NCBI GenBank assembly: GCA_027886175.1
Contig: JAJNNQ010000006.1
Coordinates: forward strand, 8,742,001 to 8,806,000
Origin: Phylloscopus collybita
Lineage: Eukaryota > Chordata > Aves > Passeriformes > Phylloscopidae
Reading direction: 5' to 3'
Length of the DNA: 64,000 bases
In this document: piece by piece, positions 61,211-64,000 of the stretch
How the letters are laid out: the number at the start of each line of letters is the position of its first letter
How positions within the stretch are numbered: the first letter of the stretch is position 1
Translations under genes and position numbers: made by a program
Notes under the pieces: generated by a model
Databases searched by the model: none
What the model was told of the DNA's origin: nothing
What the model saw: only the letters and a program-made list of their open reading frames with translations

Positions 61211-61808
61211 TTGCCTACTTTCTCTGTTGACAAAAGTTAAAATTAAATATCTTGCTCTTTGCACCAAAGAGCTTCACTGCCTTTTCAATATAGCTGTCCT
61301 TCCATGGAGAAAAAAAAGTACTCTCTGTCTGCAAAACACTGCGTATAGCAGTGGTCACTTGGAGGGCAGACATTGCAGTTCAGATGCAAACCACTTTGGG
61401 CTACTCACCCTGGAACCCCTCTTAGCTTTTTTCCTGTTAAATGTAGTAGACTAGGCTTTCAGCTGTCATCCCTGTTAACAGCAGGAAGAAATACCAATAA
61501 TTTTACAGATCCATGTGATTCTTTTTCATTTTTGCGGTCCAGTATGCCACCAGAAATTTCATGGTGACAATCTATAAAAAATATGCACCATGATTTTGCC
61601 TAATACCCATGCAAGAAGAGCACAGCAAGCCCACTCACTTCAGTCATGCTACACTCGCCTGTCCACCACACACAGCAGCACACAGGTGGGACTGAACTGC
61701 CTTGGGAACCTGAACGGAATGGAAACAGGAAATCCCTGGCATGGCTCCTGCAGCCAAGACAGGTTTAATGGCATGTTGACAGCCTGTACTTTAAGATCTC
61801 TTTTTGGG
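61211..61808. other. Noncoding DNA, no gene seen
   Basis: Mixed-composition DNA. The overlapping frames 61077-61454, 61373-61567 and 61590-61910 have no domain. Confidence 0.45.
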
Positions 61809-61848
61809 AAAAAAAAAAAAAAAAAACAAAAAAACAAAAAAACAAAAA

Positions 61849-61885
<37 letters not shown>

Positions 61886-61915
61886 CAACAGACAAACAAA
61901 GAAAAACTAAACCAA
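61809..61915 (+). repeat. A-rich tract (A18, CAAAAA units, A34)
   Basis: A-only runs joined by single C residues, then an AAC-rich tail. It produces the Lys-rich and Phe-rich frames at 61590-62013. Confidence 0.95.
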
Positions 61916-63439
61916 ACCAACTAACAGAAGAAAAAACAAATCCAAAAACCAGAAGCTTTACCAGTCAGAAACCTGCTCAGCATTACTGTATTCAAGTCAT
62001 CACTTTAGGTTAAAAAGAAATCTTTTAGCTTACATTATGTGGCACATTTTTTCTCTATTTCTGTTTTAAAGACACAAAATAGCCCACCCCTTCCTTTGAT
62101 ATCTTCAAAGAGAATAACTGAAGCCTTCCAGGATCTTTGACAGCTTAAGTATACAGTAGGAATAGTTGACAATTACATTAGCTTTTCCCAGTGTGCAGAA
62201 AGGATGGCTAATGGAATTAATGAATCGTTTGCTGTTCCACTAGTCAAAAGTCTAAATAACAACATGACCTTCAGTCAATGCTGCTGAAAAAACATTTCCT
62301 TAAACAATTCACAATCAATGAGAGATGACCTCAGATTGCAACTGTGTGTATGTGATTTCTCTTCTTTAATTCACTCTTTCTTGTGTAGACCTACAATAAG
62401 TTTAACCATTTGCACCAGTTGCTCTTTTCCCTAATGACTGCTTATACCAAACAGGGAGAAAAAGAAAAGTACCATGATCTAAAGGTTAAGTCAGCTATTA
62501 TGAACATAACTTCAAGCTAAAATTTCCATGAAGCAAAAAAATGCTCCCAAGTTTATCTATTTCTTAGAGAGGTAATAAGCAATGTTTATTGTATATTAAG
62601 TTCCTTTTCAAAGAAAATAAAGTTTTAAAAACAAAGAGGAATAATTCTCTTCTTGCTTCTCCTTGTTTCTGTTTCAAGTAAAATCCACTGCCACCAGTGG
62701 TGGGATTTTTGGTTTAAACCAGAGTGAAAAGAAATCAAGTATCTGTTAACAAACTGCTGTTTCAAACTGCTCATGTTTCATAGTGCTAAATGTTTTATTA
62801 AATAACATTAATATCCCATAAGAACTCTGGGCTAGGATTGCTATTTTTGTTTTGAAATGGTACTTATCAGAGGGATAGTGGGAGTTAGTTAACATCAGGT
62901 CAGCACAAGAATGCAGACCGCAAAACAATTTTTATATGTTTTGAGTTTGGTTTTTTGTTTGGATATTTTAATTTTTTTTTAGTTCTAAAGCTGAAAACAG
63001 TCTTCCTAAACAGGAACTGTATTCCTTAATTATGTTTGAAGAGAAGGGTTGGACTAACCCTACATTTTTAATCTTTTTTAGGATTTAGTTTAGCAGGATA
63101 AGAGGTTATAGTGGAGTAAAAAAATGATTTAGTACAGTGCCTACAATCCACTGATGCTTAATATAGTTGATCATCAAAATACTTAAAATGATAGTATTAA
63201 GTGATTTATGCAGTTGATGACATGAATGTTTATGACAGCCTTAGCCTCATAGTTGCATCTGCTTGACTTTCACCCACTTTATCTGAAGACATGCATGTGT
63301 AAAGATCAGTAGCAATTGCCAATTTGCCTGATGTACCACATCAGGATACAAAAACTGCTACAGATTTTCCCCCTCAGGTGCAATTTTGTCATACTCCATT
63401 AATCCTTTCAATCCTCCCCCAATCCTGTGGACTTGTTAT
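61916..63439. other. Unique noncoding DNA, no gene seen
   Basis: AT-rich DNA without recognisable features. Confidence 0.5.
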
Positions 63440-63960
63440 TTAGTAATCCCTGATTGTTGTGGTGAAGGAACATTAGAAAGTCTCTGCTGTCCGCAAGGCA
63501 GAAAATTACAATGGTCGTCTATTAAATTTGGCTCTCACAGTGCCCCCTTGGATCAAGCCTGCTTGTCACAAACACAACCAGTAGCCATAACGTCAGGACA
63601 AATTATCGCCGATATCCAAAATGTCAATTTTAAACTAATTTTGTGTCTCACAATGTCGCCTCTCCAGCACCCAGACAAAGGCTGTATTTTTAAGAAGGGA
63701 GAGAGAAATCTCAACACATCACATAGGGTAACTTCATTCACTTATGCATGTCAGGTTTTCAGTTTTCAACTCCCAACCGGGAACTCTCCCACATGATTGC
63801 AACCCATTGTGCAACTGAACAACTTGGCTTTCTTCCACTTGAGTCAGTTAAAGAGAGATTACTGGGAGCATTCCTTTCCAGGGCTGCTCTCGTTAAATAC
63901 AAGATTCTCTGTAAACACCAGCATTTTTCTTTTTAATTCAACATTTTTACACGGCAGAGT
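63440..63960. promoter_or_regulatory. Strong conserved noncoding element candidate
   Basis: About 520 bp with nine CpG dinucleotides (63492, 63516, 63591, 63607, 63610, 63657, 63778, 63889, 63953) in an otherwise CpG-poor window. It has complex, repeat-free sequence such as aaattatcgccgatatccaa and tcacaatgtcgcctctccag. This texture is characteristic of highly conserved vertebrate noncoding elements. The frame 63386-63796 (136 codons) overlaps it but has no recognisable domain, and the minus strand is also open over part of it (63553-63741). An exon cannot be fully excluded, but a regulatory element is the better guess. Confidence 0.45.
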
Positions 63961-64000
63961 AATCTCTCTGTCTGGATCTTCTCTCTCTCTCATATGCAGA

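Noticed and set aside
61590..62013. Lys-rich and Phe-rich ORFs
   Set aside because: Products of the A-rich tract at 61809-61915.
63386..63796. 136-codon ORF as a gene
   Set aside because: No recognisable domain, and the opposite strand is also open over part of it. The base texture is better explained as a conserved noncoding element, though an exon is not fully excluded.
1..64000. CRISPR array, operon, tRNA/rRNA cluster or a new defence-type system
   Set aside because: No regularly spaced repeats with unique spacers, no tandem long ORFs, and no cloverleaf or rRNA sequence noticed. The window is vertebrate noncoding DNA.

Overview
The window looks like vertebrate nuclear DNA from a bird, with no protein-coding gene I can support. 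The evidence for a bird is the repeats. There are three truncated CR1 LINE 3' ends, one with the typical terminal ATTCTATNATTCTA-type tail. There is also a roughly 590-bp ERV long terminal repeat of a type I associate with avian genomes (TGTGCTGG-type 5' end, ATTAAA polyadenylation signal). The sequence is AT-rich, poor in CpG, full of poly(A)/poly(T) and TTTG/CAAAA tracts, and has no mammalian Alu, B1 or L1. There is no bacterial or viral gene organisation. Almost all reading frames are short chance frames, or come from simple repeats (26.5 kb, 49.4 kb, 61.8 kb) or CR1 copies (1.1, 16.1, 24.1 kb).

Layout. 1-8 kb: mostly unique AT-rich DNA, a minus-strand CR1 (1043-1405), a perfect 19-bp inverted repeat with a 4-nt loop (2923-2964), and a minus-strand ERV remnant (LTR 6852-7441, with GC-richer sequence at 6268-6851 that is probably internal ERV). 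8-26 kb: unique noncoding DNA with small tandem duplications, A/T tracts, two more CR1 copies (15981-16265 minus, 24003-24310 plus), a G-quadruplex-type run (21628-21660) and two likely very old MIR/CORE-type SINE relics (21022-21115, 25803-25965). 26-37 kb: a long GAAAA/CAAAA array, a second small perfect inverted repeat (27095-27120), an AAT microsatellite and a second G4-type run (34193-34213). 37-64 kb: poly(T)44 and poly(A)40-type tracts, with several blocks that look like conserved noncoding elements, meaning less simple DNA with CpG kept in AT-rich surroundings and homeodomain- or SOX-like words. These are densest at 56.3-58.4 kb and strongest at 63.44-63.96 kb. A pair of RFX/X-box-like palindromes lies at 52.74 kb.

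Interpretation. The most economical reading is a gene desert or a very long intron with regulatory potential. I found no operon, CRISPR array, tRNA, rRNA or new enzyme system, and I do not claim one. The observations most worth checking are the conserved-element candidates at 56-64 kb, the RFX-like motif pair, the fold-back inverted repeats and the ERV boundary. I cannot name the locus or the flanking genes.
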